DNA of 64,000 nucleotides, taken from assembly GCA_035610835.1 (NCBI GenBank), contig CM069448.1, positions 32,645,583 through 32,709,582 of the forward strand, written 5' to 3'. The notes below the pieces were generated by a model that saw only the letters and a list, made by a program, of their open reading frames with translations, had not been told where the DNA came from and did not search any database. Shown here one piece after another: positions 21,986 to 35,369 of the stretch. The position numbers and the translations under genes were made by a program. Position 1 is the first letter of the stretch; each line of letters starts with the position of its first letter. Source of the stretch: Ophiura sarsii (Eukaryota > Echinodermata > Ophiuroidea > Amphilepidida > Ophiuridae).

Positions 21986-24416
21986 AGAATCGGACGTTTC
22001 CGATAAAGAGTATGGACGCTTTTGTAAAAATGGTAGATTCCATTTTGACCAAAATTACCTCTTTTGCATTGAAACTCATAATTTTTTTTATCCCGGAAAT
22101 AAGTTTCACTTGTTAAAGCTCTTAATACTGATTCATTACTTCATGAATAATCGCGATAGCTGCGTACTAAGTGCGCTCCAATAAAAAATAATCGTTAGAT
22201 GAACGCGCACGAGCGCGGGTTACTAATAATTGCTTGAGTACTGCACCAGAGTGTTCGATTGTTTTGCTCATTGACCGACCAATCAAAATAAAGTCTCAAG
22301 CCCCTAAACTTAAAATTCAATGAGTTATGAGGAAACACGATTAAAGCTTATTTCTGATTGGTTGAATGATAAAAATGTTAATGAGGAGATGACCCAACTT
22401 GGACTGTTTCAATAACTAAGAAGGGGTGGACAAAATAAACAGAAAACTAATTAATTATTAGCGCGATTAGATATCGATACAAATCAACGATTTGGATAAA
22501 TATGCATCTATTCAGTAATGAATGAGAATAATGACTGCTTAACAACTGTTTTCGTGAATTTGTTTTGAAATCCTCGGTTGTTGTTCTGGTCATTCGGAAT
22601 TGTGCGCCCCTGAGGGACAACTCCACAGACCAGAACAAAAACCTCTGATTTCAAAACATAATTCCTGCTGATTCTATACTTAATAATGGAATATGGAGTA
22701 AACTCTTACAGCATATAATTTGCCTAATAAGAAAGATATACAGTAACTATCCAGGAATGTATTTCACTCCTCATATATTAACAAGATATAAATTCAATGG
22801 TGTCAGATATATGAGTATACGATGTATTTGATTTTTAAAAGGCTGAAAATAAATCATTGTTATATTAATGATATCCAAAAATCAAATCTTAAAATGCACT
22901 TAAGTTTATTTTCAACACTATATTCATGATGATTAGCACACGATTGCTATAAATTGCTATTTTTGGATGAATCTGGATTTATTTTATTCGGTACACATAA
23001 TGCAAATGAGCGCCTTTACATTTTATTTCCGCCTTACTACATTTTATTTAGTAAATACAGGAAAAACATAGTTTAAGTAACATCAACTAGAATGATGCAA
23101 ATAATATTAACTAAGTTTTTGGCCAATTGTAGCGTTTTATGAACTTACATATTTCTTTCGTGTTCAAATAAGCGTATTATCAACCTAATTTTCCTACTGA
23201 TTGGTTCTTCATTAACGACAAGTTAATATAACGTGAATAAATCGAGTCATTCTTACTTTTCACTTAATTACTATTTACATGCGTTTTATCGGTATACAAT
23301 ATTTCTTCAGTAAATAAAATTACAAACACGAATTTAAGTAACATCAGCCAGATTGATTCAAATAATATTTACTCATTTTCCATCCTCTTAGACCTTACTT
23401 AATAATCGGGTTAACTTTTGACTGTTTCACTCAAATACATCAAGTGGAACTGACTTCATATTATTTTCAGTGATTAAAACACATGTGTTATGCGTAATAA
23501 CTTGCAAATTCGTTGATTTACGTAATATTAAGATATATTTTTTGAGTTACATAAACTTAGCAAAAGTTTAATTTTTTTGGTGCAGTGGAGTTATGCAACT
23601 CAAACTTTAGAATACGACTAGTATAAGGATGACCGTTAATCATTAATGTAGAGTAGAACAAAAAATCAAATTTAAAATCGGGCCAGCAATCGCAAATTAT
23701 GACATTAGGCCTATATCATTCCAGTTTACTAATTTGCAGACTTATCCAAAAGGGGTTGGGTGAGGAATTTACCAAATGTTCCTAAAATGAAAGCTTATTG
23801 GTAAAGGTAGATATTTTCACATAAAAGGATATTTGGTGAACAGAACGCGAGGGTTAACCCTCTATGTGGAACCTCTAATGGTTCTCCATTGAACCCAAAA
23901 GAATGATCAGAATATACTGATTATTCAACACTTTCCACGCGGCAGGCGCCTGCAGACGACATTCCAAAAGTTCACAAAATGTTTCAAAAATGTCACAATT
24001 ATTGAATTTTATTACCATATTTGGATTAACTATGAGAAATGCATTGAAATAAGTATAAACATGCCTAGTATTGGTTCAGTAATCCTTGAGGTAGACCTTG
24101 AAAGTTGGGAAAGGGTTCTGAAAAATCTGTTTTGTATATGGAAAAACCAATAGCCGCGTGGAAAGTGTTAACAATCTTTAGGTGTTTTTCACTTTTTAAG
24201 AACCAATTTTGCGGGCTCCATGATTGAGGGATAGAGGTCAAAAGTGTTATAAGTTGAACAATTTTTGCTGAGAGTGTAGATGTTTTGCCCAAAAAGGCTA
24301 GTTAAAATGAAATAGAATATACATCTATATATTTATGGAATGTCCTGTCTATTCGCTGTCAATGTATAACAATTGATTCCCTATATTAATGCATTGCTTT
24401 TTTCCCTTTGTTTAAG
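21986..24416. other. Intron 1 candidate region, no gene recognised
   Basis: AT-rich. It contains a short inverted repeat at about 22565-22660 (GTTTTGAAATC...GGTTGTTGTTCTGG against CCAGAACAAAAACC...GATTTCAAAAC). It also contains a stretch at 23580-23720 related to the 27-32 kb palindrome family (ATCGGGCCAGCAATCG). The end, TTTTTTCCCTTTGTTTAAG, is a good 3' splice site. Confidence 0.5.
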
Positions 24417-24509
24417 ATTTTGGTAGTGAAGCAGCTTCGTTAACAATGACGCTCTTTACGGCCATAGTCTGGTTCGTTTTTGTGTATACACAAGCTGTAG
24501 AGGGACGAG
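24417..24509 (+). CDS. Bf-like gene, exon with start codon and signal peptide
   Basis: The acceptor TTTCCCTTTGTTTAAG ends at 24416. ATG at 24446 opens MTLFTAIVWFVFVYTQAVEG, a short N-terminus, hydrophobic core and small residues: a typical secretory signal peptide of about 20 residues. CGAG|GTAAGT gives a donor at 24510 and leaves the frame in phase 1, the phase expected before a CCP exon. The next in-phase exon recognised is 12 kb away (36673), so undetected exons in between cannot be excluded. The product is expected to be secreted. Assignment to this gene rests on strand, phase and absence of another candidate. Confidence 0.62.
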
Positions 24510-24589
24510 GTAAGTTGTTAAAACATAAATTATACTAGATCTTGCTCTGGTCAAAGACCAAGCCACCTTGATTTTTTCTCTCGTTCCTG

Positions 24590-25760
24590 ACATTTGACCC
24601 CAATGTCATGATTGACTTTTCTTCTTGTCTTATCAAAAGAGATAAGATGCATCAAGTCCGATCAAAATTGGAGCATGTCTTAAATCTTACCTGTGTATAG
24701 GTCAATGACTCCTTGTGACCCATATGAAATGTCACTTTTAATCGCTGAACGCCCTATATGTGCATGGATCCTAAGGATCTTTTGACCAATTCTGACGGTC
24801 ACCAGTTATTTCCTCTGAGACAAGAAGCATTTTAAGTGAATGGATTGAAGATTTACATTTTGACCCCTAGTGACCCCTTTTTGACCTTTGCCTTGGATAT
24901 GCTAATTCACTCCTTTTTCTTGTCTAATCAAATCAAACAAGATGAAACAAGTCCGGTTCGAATCGGAGCATGTCTTCAATTTTACCCTGTATTGGTAAAT
25001 GACCCCTAGTGACCCCATATGACATGTCACTTTTAATCGCTGAAAACTCTGTATGTGTATGGACCCAAGGAATCTTTTGACCGATTATGATGGTCATCAG
25101 TCATTTTCTCTGCAACAAGAAGCATTTTAAGTGAACAGATTACAAATTAACATTTTGACCCTAGTGACCCCTTGTTGACCGTTGACCCGGTAACGATAAT
25201 TTACTTTTTTTTCTTGTCTTATCAAACCAAATACTATGAAATAAGTCAAAGGCGGAGCATGCCTAGAATTTTACCCCTGTATAGGTCAATGACCCCTAGT
25301 GACCCCATATGACATGTCACTGTTAATCGCTGAAAACCGTATAAGAGCATGGACCAAAGGAATCTTTTGACCGATTGTGACGGTCATCGGTCATTTCCTC
25401 TGAGATAAGAAGCATTTTAAGTTATTGAAGTGAAAATTAAAATTTTGACCCCTAGTGATCCCGAATAAATTTTAAAAACAAATATATTATATGTGCGTAC
25501 ATTTGTATAGGTCAATTACCCTAGTGACCCCATATGACATGTCACTTTTAATCGCTGAAGACCCTATATGTGCATGGACTCAAGGAATCTTTTGACCGAG
25601 TATGATGGTCATCAGTTATTTTCTCTGCGACAAGAAGCATTTTAAGTAAACAGATTAAAAGTCATACTTTTGACCCCTAGTGACCCCTTGTTGACCTTTG
25701 ACCCGGTAACAACCATTTACTTTTTTCTTGTCTTATCAAAGAACATACTATGAGCATGTA
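24590..25760 (+). repeat. Tandem repeat, about 4 units of 230-300 bp
   Basis: The units share TGACCCCTAGTGACCCC, ATATGACATGTCACTTTTAA, TCGCTGAA, AAGGAATCTTTTGACCGA, GGTCATCAGTCATTT and ACAAGAAGCATTTTAAGT. The ATATGACATGTCAC block recurs near 24722, 25019, 25307 and 25533. The array lies in the intron directly after the signal-peptide exon. Confidence 0.85.
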
Positions 25761-26970
25761 TTAATAAGCGCAAACAAGTTGTTTAAGAATAAAGATTATC
25801 GTACTTGTGTGTCAGTGTGTTAGAGTTTACTATGTTGCTTTTATCATGTAGTACGATAATGTTGAGGAAAAGAAACCCCCGACAACCAAAAATATTACCA
25901 TGGCGTATATAAACACGACCAATAATTGACACCAAAATCAAACAATTGAAAGTAAATTAACCGCAACAGCACAACATAGCCCGGTTATCATTACCAGTTT
26001 TACAGTATCAATTGGTTTGTTATTTCCTATTTTTGTTTTGGGAACACATTAAGTAAGGGAACCACGCCTAGAACAAAGTATTGCCAATGTTTCTATATGT
26101 TAATTATATAAATTGAAAGAAAAGGTTGAAAGACAAGGCATAATTCATGATATGAAGATTCAACCATTAGGAAATTTTAGTTGGTATTAATTTAGCATTA
26201 CTCCTTTTGGGAAGCGATTCTATGAAAACCGACTTTTTAAACTAATATATCCAACGTTCCAAATCCACCGCGAGTTTGATTTAAAAAATGCAATTTTAGG
26301 GTTATTCCCTCCCCCAAGAGTCACATCGGTCACGTTGGTATATCTCAACTGCATTATACTGCCGTGGACATGTTATTCTGTCCAAGTACTTCAACATGTT
26401 CAATGGTCCAAGCGAGGCATGGCATTGCTGAAAATTGATGAAAATCATTTTTCAAATTCAGCGCACGCATAACACCACCGTCAGTCAAGCTGAAGTGAAA
26501 CAGTACAATGTTATTCTAATACTACTTCGTAAATATCAGAGACATCAATCAACTTGTTAGTGGAAATTAACACAGAGCACAGTAAATTAACCCGCGTAAC
26601 AATTATTTTTAATAATTTCAAACTGAGATAATTTCGGTCAAGCTTGGAATCTACCATTTTTATCAAATAGTCTAATCTATAAAGTTTATAGAAATTTCTA
26701 TGAGGAACGTCCGATTTTAACCAACATTTTGAAGAAAGCTAAATACGAAATAGAGATATAAGAATCACACGCACTCTGACTGACAAATAGCAATGGTATT
26801 CATTAGTCTAATAAACGCTACATGCATTAAACATTCTGAGACACGTTGTACAGATTCAACCTTTCCATACCCAGATCCCGACCCGGATTAGATCGTTCTT
26901 GGAATAGGCACCGCCACGTCGACAGGAAAATAATCGGGGATAACCAGGGGAAAACCCAAGTTAGATTCCG
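25761..26970. other. Intronic, nothing recognised
   Basis: A small inverted repeat TTATCGTACT...AGTACGATAA lies at 25797-25859. No coding frame or element is recognised. Confidence 0.45.
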
Positions 26971-27450
26971 TTTTTCAGCGCGCTTTAGCGCGTCTGTATG
27001 ATACCACTTTACCATACCTGTACCGATACATGATCATTGTGCTCGTTGCAGAGATCAACTTAATTGCTAGCAAGGTCACATCATGGATATATTGCATTTG
27101 GCACTCTAAGCATAGTGTGAAAAAATGTCAACCGAAACGTCAAGTAAACTTGGATTGTGTTGGTTCAACCATACCATGATAACGTGTACACCGCTGGCAC
27201 CCAACGCTGACACCCAATCACATCTCAGAATACTTACTGGTTATGCTAATTTTCCCTACACTGCTATGACATATAATGCAGATGTGCATTACATGTAGAC
27301 ATATGGCTTAGGCCTGCTAACTTGTATATATCAATACCTCTTTGCTCAAATAGTTCTCCCATTGTAAATTGATACATGCCTGGAATGTAGGTCATATCAA
27401 ATTAGTAGCACAATTGACCCTAGAGACGAAAATTGGTCTGAGGAAATGAG

Positions 27451-28334
27451 AGTACACCAATGATGATACAAGTTTATCCTAAACATTGAAAAGTGATAGG
27501 CATAAAAGAGTGATGTTACAGATATTGGGAGTTTATTTTAAAGGGTGTTATTTATTAAGGTTGATGGAATTGAAATAAAATATTTTTGATTTTAAATCAC
27601 TGAATATTGTTTGCTTTCGCTATGAACTAATAATAGTATCCAGGAACAAAGATCCTGTTCAAAGAAGTCTACTACACCGAGACTACCAGTTAGAATCAAC
27701 AGGTCATAATGTGAACTTTGGGTTTCTAATTTTATCGTGGTGACACTTTTATCATACTCAATCCTGGCTTTGTCACACCAATAGCCAATAGCCTGCTGAA
27801 ATATAGGTGTATACGAAATGCAATATACATTTGTATCACATTTATCAGTGCAGCTGGTTTTCCAGATAAATTCATAAATTAATATGTTCATAAATTCATA
27901 AAATGTATGTATGTATTTATTCATAATCATATTATAAGTTAGCGTAATACATTGAATAATAAGCATTAATTAATCAATACGTTTATTGATAAATACAATT
28001 GAGTAATAAATAAGTACATTTGTTTAATGAAATTACTTAATATTAATTTATAAATTTATAAATTCATTATAAATTAATTTAAAAATTCATTTAATTTTAA
28101 TACATTAATACATACATTAATTAATTTGAATTATTTCAATCAACTTCAGCAATATTTATAAGCAATTTCATTAAACTCATCAATTTAAGTAATTACGTTA
28201 TTTAAAAGTAAGCCCCGCAAACAAACATAAAAATAATAATTAATAATAATAACAATAAAAATCAACAACTACAATAGCATGAAAATGTTGAAAATGTTGA
28301 ACATGTTGAAGAAGATTCGTGGACCTTTAATTTG
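27451..28334. other. Segment present only in the left arm of the 5-kb palindrome
   Basis: The right arm joins ...GAAATGAGAGT directly to AATTTGGTCACCCGTCTC (in reverse complement), whereas the left arm has about 886 bases between these points. No target duplication or inverted ends are visible, so either a deletion from the right arm or an untypical insertion is possible. The interior is AT-rich (27890-28230) with no recognised gene. Confidence 0.6.
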
Positions 28335-29631
28335 GTCACCCGTCTCAGCAGCATGGCAAAACAAATGAAGCAGTTCAGTGAAAAACGTTACATGACTTTG
28401 ATGTGATAGGTCTGTTCTTAAAGGTGGATTTTCGGATCACCCTTTTTTTACACATCAACATATTATGATATCAGAAGAAACTCCATATTTTTCTCATTTC
28501 TCTGAAAATGTTTGAAATGTTTGATATGTTCCATTTATGCGTTGTAGCCCAAAATGCAGTGAGTTATTGATAAAGGTGGTTAAAGGTAGACGTTCTGATT
28601 GCTTGCCCGATTTTCAACTTGATGTTTTCTATTTTACATGAAAGGTCAAGGATACACCAAAAAACAGAGGCCCGATTCAGTGAGAAACCAAAACCATCAT
28701 GGTAACGGTCAGTTTGTGTACTCAATGGACATATTTCATGTCACCTGATGCTTCTAAAGGGTTCAACAAAAGAAAGTATACCACTTTGTTTATGTCATTT
28801 TGAGTAATTTTCAATTTGTTTTTGTCCAAACAGGCTAAATAGGCATTTGGATGAATCTTTTAGGCATAATTTGATACCAAATTTGCCCCCTAACAACAAA
28901 GATAAACCATGATTAGCACCATTTAAAGGAAAATGTCCCATTTTCAAAAGTCGCATTTCCAATACACAGCACGAGAAGAAAGGGCCAATTGTTAACACAC
29001 ACATCTGCCGTATTTATCCCGTACTGATCACCGCGCATATCCCTCAATGCGCGGGCTAATTCAAATGTAAACTGATGCATGGGTGAAGGATTTAAATGTA
29101 AAGGAATGTTATGGATGGGTAGAACATGGACAGATTAACCAAATCTTCTGCTGTGTATGCGGAAATGCGACTTTTGAAAATGGGATATTTTCCTTTAAAT
29201 GGCGCTAATCATGGTTTATCTTGGTTGTTAGGGGGCAAATTTGGTATCAAATTATGCCTAAAAGATTCATCTAAATGCCTATCTAGCCTGTTTGGTCAAA
29301 AACAAATTGTTAATTACTCAAAATGAAATAAACAAAGTGGTATACTTTCTTTTGTTGAACCCTTTATGATAAGAACTATTGGAGTTATCCAACTCAAAAT
29401 GTGAATTACAAATATGTTAAGGATGACTCTTAGTAAATCATGCCAATTGTGGCAATATTTTGAGTATTTGGGCCGATGGCCTCATGTATTTGGAAATAAA
29501 ACTAAACTAAACTAGTCATGTATTATAGAAAACATCAAATTGAAAACCGGGCCAGATATCGGAACACCATTAACATACATGTTGCAAGGTGTGACTGGTA
29601 ACACCTTTCACTTCTCATAAAGGGCCACTAA

Positions 29632-29772
29632 GTACACCCCTTCTGAGCGCTGTTTGTCTTTTTTAAGACTCTTCTTGTTTATAAAGTGTGTCTCAAGAAT
29701 TGGATCAAATGGGAGAGCTAATATAACAAGAAGAGTCTTAAAAAAGACAAACAGCGCTCAGAAGGGGTGTAC
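29632..29772. repeat. 141-bp hairpin in the spacer of the 5-kb palindrome
   Basis: Arms 29632-29682 and 29722-29772 (GTACACCCCTTCTGAGCGCT and its complement) are perfect or nearly so, with a 39-base loop. Confidence 0.85.
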
Positions 29773-31946
29773 ATTTAAGGATGAAGAAAATTTTAAATGT
29801 TTAAAAATTTACTTCAGAATTCAAGATGAACATTAAAAATTGCCATTATTGTTGTTTCTACTAAGAAAAACACAGCAAAACTTGATTAAAAACAATATAA
29901 TCGCTATTTATTGAAAAACGCCCTGTATGTAAATATGGTTCGCGTTATGTATCACGCGCCTACTGCAGGGGGATACTGCCGGACGTAAAATGCTTGTTGC
30001 GGCTCTACGAACATTTTTGATTCGACGTTTTCTTGTACAAAGAGGGCTGATTTTTCTTAATCCTTATAAGTGTAAGTTCATACATGTAATACAATTATAA
30101 AAATATACTAATCCCAGTTTTTATCATAATTGAGGGCGCAGCCTCCAACACATATCTTAGTGCCCCTTTATGAGAAGTGAAAGGTGCTACCAGTCACACC
30201 TTGCAACATGTATGTTAATGGTGTTCCGATATCTGGCCCGGTTTTCAATTTGATGTTTTCTATAATACATGACTAGTTTAGTTTAGTTTTATTTCCAAAT
30301 ACATGAGGCCATCGGCCCAAATACTCAAAATATTGCCACAATTGGCATGATTTACTAAGAGTCATCCTTAACATATTTGTAATTCACAGTTTGAGTTGGA
30401 TAACTCCAATAGTTCTTATCATAAAGGGTTCAACAAAAGAAAGTATACCACTTTGTTTATTTCATTTTGAGGAATTAACAATTTGTTTTTGACCAAACAG
30501 GCTAGATAGGCATTTAGATGAATCTTTTAGGCATAATTTGATACCAAATTTGCCCCCTAACAACCAAGATAAACCATGATTAGCGCCATTTAAAGGAAAA
30601 TATCCCATTTTCAAAAGTCGCATTTCCGCATACACAGCAGAAGATTTGGTTAATCTGTCCATGTTCTACCCATCCATAACATTCCTTTACATTCAAATCC
30701 TTCACCCATGCATCAGTTTACATTTGAATTAGCCCCGGGAATTAGCCCGCGCATTGAGGGATATGCGCGGTGATCAGTACGGGATAAATACGGCAGATGT
30801 GTGTGTTAACAATTGGCCCTTTCTTCTCGTGCTGTGTATTGGAAATGCGACTTTTGAAAATGGGACATTTTCCTTTAAATGGTGCTAATCATGGTTTATC
30901 TTTGTTGTTAGGGGGCAAATTTGGTATCAAATTATGCCTAAAAGATTCATCCAAATGCCTATTTAGCCTGTTTGGACAAAAACAAATTGAAAATTACTCA
31001 AAATGACATAAACAAAGTGGTATACTTTCTTTTGTTGAACCCTTTAGAAGCATCAGGTGACATGAAATATGTCCATTGAGTACACAAACTGACCGTTACC
31101 ATGATGGTTTTGGTTTCTCACTGAATTGGGCCTCTGTTTTTTGGTGTATCCTTGACCTTTCATGTAAAATAGAAAACATCAAGTTGAAAATCGGGCAAGC
31201 AATCAGAACGTCTACCTTTAACCACCTTTATCAATAACTCACTGCATTTTGGGCTACAACGCATAAATGGAACATATCAAACATTTCAAACATTTTCAGA
31301 GAAATGAGAAAAATATGGAGTTTCTTCTGATATCATAATATGTTGATGTGTAAAAAAGGGTGATCCGAAAATCCACCTTTAAGAACAGACCTATCACATC
31401 AAAGTCATGTAACGTTTTTCACTGAACTGCTTCATTTGTTTTGCCATGCTGCTGAGACGGGTGACCAAATTACTCTCATTTCCTCAGACCAATTTTCGTC
31501 TCTAGGGTCAATTGTGCTACTAAGTTGATATGACCTACATTCCAGGCATGTATCAATTTACAATGGGAGAACTATTTGAGCAAAGAGGTATTGATATATA
31601 CAAGTTAGCAGGCCTAAGCCATATGTCTACATGTAATGCACATCTGCATTATATGTCATAGCAGTGTAGGGAAAATTAGCATAACCAGTAAGTATTCTGA
31701 GATGTGATTGGGTGTCAGCGTTGGGTGCCAGCGGTGTACACGTTAAGGCTGAACCAACGCAATCCAAGTTTACTTGACGTTTCGGTTGACATTTTTTCAC
31801 ACTATGCTTAGAGTGCCAAATGCAATATATCCATGATGTGACCTTGCTAGCAATTAAGTTGATCTCTACAACGAGCACAATGATCATGTATCAGTACAGG
31901 TATGGTAAAGTGGTATCATACAGACGCGCTAAAGCGCGCTGAAAAA

Positions 31947-32837
31947 TGGTTTAAATTGCATGAACGGGTGAGTTATGCCTTTTAAAGTCTAAATGTCTTA
32001 CAAATGCCATTAGATACACAGTATTGAAATGACCTTTACCCTGCTTCAAACAAAAGGTGGAGGTTGGAGGAATCTTGACATTGTGTTCATAATCAGTGGC
32101 GTATAATAGTTTCAATGTTACATTATTCAAACTTGGCTTTAGGAACGTTTTCTGAACCACTTTAGTTCAAAAACTGAAAGTCTTTGCGCGCATTTTTGCT
32201 TCAGGTTTCAACATTATAAGGGTCTCGAACCACCCTTAATATTCTTAATAGGCCTTATTATGTGGAGGACCTTAAATATATTATACTGAACAGAAAATAA
32301 TTTCATCAGGAATCCAAGGAAAAACATAATAATAAGATTCATGAAATAATTCCCAATTTGAACTTACTGTTTCGACGTCCGATCGGATGATTGATTGAAT
32401 TTATTGGGTACTCAAACATCATACAGAGATAATAACATCTAAAATACAAACATACCTTTGCCTAATTACAACGCCTAAAACGGTTTTTGAGTATTTAGAC
32501 CAAGGCAAACATTAATTCACATGGCAAATAACATTACCCGTAGACATCGGAAATTATATATAAGCAGGGGAGACAAAATAGAATAAGAGCAATTCGGCTC
32601 CGTATTAAAGACGATTTAATTTCGCAAATTTACACGACATGCATTACGCATAATCAAGGGTACTATGATACCATATATATAATACATTGATAAATATTCA
32701 TATTTTGGTCGTCCTACTATAGTACTAGACAAGTACAGTCAAGGTTAATTTTTTGTAAAGACTACAATATTATCCAGATAAAATTGGAAAGGTCCGAGTG
32801 AATATAACTTTTTAAAAGATGGTCCTAACCTTGAATT
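31947..32837. other. Intronic; diverged copy of the 225-bp family at 32100-32290
   Basis: 32100-32290 contains CAGGTTTCAACATTATAAGGG, TCTCGAACCACCC and TTTGCGCGCATTTTTGCTTC, matching the units at 2388-2912. The rest is unassigned AT-rich sequence. Confidence 0.5.
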
Positions 32838-33116
32838 ATCAATGCTTTCTCTCAAAATCAATTTTATTAAATTTGTAAATGCGCCAATTGAAATACGACA
32901 ATCCAATCTACCACCGATAATAAATCCTCAAGTGATAATGTACAAAATAATTAATTTCCTGAATGGTAATTTTGTCAATTTTTAATCAATGCTTTCTCTC
33001 GAAATCAATTTTATTAAATTTGTAAATGCGCCAATTGAAATACGACAATCCAATCTACCACCGATAATAAATCCTCAAGTGATAATTTACAAAATAATTG
33101 ATTTCCTGAATGGTAA
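32838..33116 (+). repeat. Tandem duplication, unit about 146 bp
   Basis: Two nearly identical copies (32838-32983 and 32984-33116) start AATCAATGCTTTCTCTC and include GCGCCAATTGAAATACGACA and CCTGAATGGTAA. Few differences suggest a recent duplication. Confidence 0.88.
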
Positions 33117-33493
33117 ATAGATTAAATAACTACTTGATGAGTAGAAACCAGTGGGCCAAATTTATAGATTACCAATTATACAATGAGGTAATAATTAACA
33201 TTTGGGCTAATAATAAACTTTCATTTACCATTTATAAATATTTCTTATATATATTAAGATTCAATAATTGGGATTTAAATCCCTGTTTCTTCAGATTTTA
33301 CTCCCTCAAATCACAGCTTATATAAATAAGTACAATTTTACTGCTACTCGCAATCAAATAAGGCCTAGGATCTTCAAGAATCAAAGGCTTAGAGGGGAAG
33401 GATTTTTTGTGGAGGCCAAAAATTCCAGAAACATGGACTCGCACGACTGATGCCGCGAAGGGCAAACCACAGGCCAAAGATAAAATCAACCTA

Positions 33494-34523
33494 CAGGGTG
33501 TCTCAAAAAAAACCGTGCACGTGTTTACCCAACTTATTGACCATGAACTTCTAGAATTTGGTGTAACAATTGTATGCATATTGATAGACCAAACACTTAG
33601 CTTTCATATGCCGTTTATTTCATCTAATTTTGTTTTGTCAATCCTGAGATATGATCAATTAACTAAAGCTACCTAAAATCGAAGTTGTGCCACTTTTACG
33701 GAAGAATGCTTAAGATAAGCATTAAAACCCTCGTCCTCTTAAGGGAGGGTGGTCGCCGATTGCGCTAGAACGCAAAACACAGTGACCTAGGGCGTCTAGG
33801 TGAACGCTTTTACATTCCCTGCGCTCATTTTGACGAAAACAAATTGAGGCTGCCACCTTACCCGGGGGTAGGGTAAGCCGTCAAAGTCCGATTGTAGGGG
33901 GTGGTTGCCACCTTATTTATTTTTTTTAAATCGCCATTTTGAAAAATATTTGTATTGTATGTTCCTGAAATATTTTAGCATAGGCCTATGTTAGAAACAC
34001 CATTTCCATCACTTATAAGCAAAAAATCGGGTGAAATTCCGATATTTAGAACTCTTTTGGCGAAGATTTCTATGATATTTCACTGTCCAGCGAATACGGC
34101 GGGATTTTGAGGTCGGCCATGTTTGGTGACGTCATTGTGACGTCATGCGTGGGATGTTTGTACTTGTTTTAGTATGTATGGATAGAGGGAACCTCTAGCT
34201 ATAACCTAGTACCCAAATAAGCATACTCTGCATTTCGGATTGGATTTTTTTAGGGGGTGGTAACCCCGGTGGTAACAACCCCTCTCTCCGGAATAACCAT
34301 TTCTATTCATTGCAAACTGTAAAGTGGCACAACGTCGACTTTAAGTAGCTTTAGTTAATTGGTCATATCTCAAGATTGACAAATCCAAATCAGATGAAAT
34401 AAACGGAATATGAAAGCTAACCGTTATGGCTATCACTATGTATACAATTGTTACACCAAATTCTATAAGTTCATGGTCAATAAGCTGGGTAAACACGTGC
34501 ACGGGTTTTTTTGAGACACCCTG
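33494..34523. mobile_element. TA-flanked foldback element with CAGGGTGTCTCAAAAA ends
   Basis: The terminal inverted repeats are about 200 bases (33494-33710 and 34320-34523), starting CAGGGTGTCTCAAAAAAA and including GTGCACGTGTTTACCCA. TA lies on both sides (33492-33493, 34524-34525). The unique 600-bp core holds no transposase. The open frames at 33407-33676 and 34341-34583 are the mirrored inverted repeats and not genes. The ends resemble those at 43942-44815. TA duplication suggests a Tc1/mariner-type mover. Confidence 0.8.
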
Positions 34524-34525
34524 TA

Positions 34526-35369
34526 CTTGGTACGGAACAGAAAAACGAATGATAAAAATAGGAAGGAGAGCGAGCAAAAACACATAAACAAAGGAGATAG
34601 TTCGCGGGCTCCCGGAAGTGGAACGAGAGTGGTCAAAAGGTTGCTACGGGAGACCAGCAAACTATAGCAAACACAATTTCCGCTTCATTGGCTAAAGAAG
34701 TTTAAGCTTCATGGCTTAAACTTTATTATCAAATCATCAAATTGTTTAATCATCACTGCACCGCACAGCAGCCTCCGCGTTTATCCCATAACTACAAAAT
34801 ATATAATAATAATGATATTATATAGATAGTGGCTTTTCTTTTGTTCAGATACGTATCGCACAGAAAATTTGAAGTCAATCGAAGTTGCGGAAAGGGGAGA
34901 ACATCTCTGGACAAAAATGGGCAACTCCGTATTATATTAAGATGGTTGGTTGAGGAAATGAACCCGGGATTCCTCCATGGAAGCGCTAGAGCGTGGCCAC
35001 TATGCTACACTAGACTAACTGTTTTGGAATAGTCGTTGTCACTTTTGAAACTGGATCCACGACCATTGAAATGACAATAACTCCGTACCGCAACATCGTA
35101 TCTCAACGATCGAGGTGTCAAAATACGCAGAACAAAATTATGCACTTGGTTATTTGTTTCGATTAATGCATACCCTTTCGAGCCGTTATATATTGGATCA
35201 TTTCTAAGTGTTTCTGGAGCCCCCCCCCCCCCCCCCCACTTGGAACCCTTGCCCTTCCCCCGCTTGCCCCCCCCCCCCCCCCCAAATGAAAAATAAATTC
35301 GCGCGCTGCGCGCATGTCTTCCCAAAATGCAATATTCTATGGTACAAGCTTGTTTAGAGCGGAAATGTA
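34526..35369. other. Intronic; poly-C MITE and inverted copy of the 7.8-kb repeat
   Basis: 35219-35283 has two long poly-C tracts separated by ACTTGGAACCCTTGCCCTTC, the inverted form of the 7815-8113 repeat. 35300-35369 continues it (CCCAAAATGCAATATTCTATGGTACAAGC) up to the insertion at 35370. Confidence 0.55.

Larger units (their letters stand above)
26971..31946. repeat. Nested 5-kb palindrome in intron 1
   Basis: The left arm (26971-29630) is the reverse complement of the right arm (30160-31946), read outward to TTTTTCAGCGCGCTTTAGCG. Within each arm a 200-bp unit is itself inverted, giving four copies: 28795-29004 (-), 29126-29326 (+), 30462-30662 (-) and 30797-31006 (+). All four keep the same open frame (MRLLKMG...NHGLS.LLGGKFGIKLCLKD). 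The left arm has 886 extra bases (27451-28334). The right arm has a 13-base extra segment near 30735. Both arms contain a LINE-tail-like segment ending in GGAAATAAAACTAAACTAAA. No protein family is recognised. Confidence 0.9.

Noticed and set aside
27592..27966. 124-codon minus-strand frame in the left-arm-only segment
   Set aside because: AT-rich, no recognised motifs, and no support from a second copy.
28795..31006. Four similar 66-69 codon frames (MRLLKMG...) as a gene family
   Set aside because: They are the four mirrored copies of one palindrome unit; similarity follows from the duplication and no family is recognised. Kept only as a finding on structure.
33407..34583. Frames sharing GVSKK.VHVFTQLIDHEL
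   Set aside because: They are the two terminal inverted repeats of one TA-flanked element read in opposite directions.
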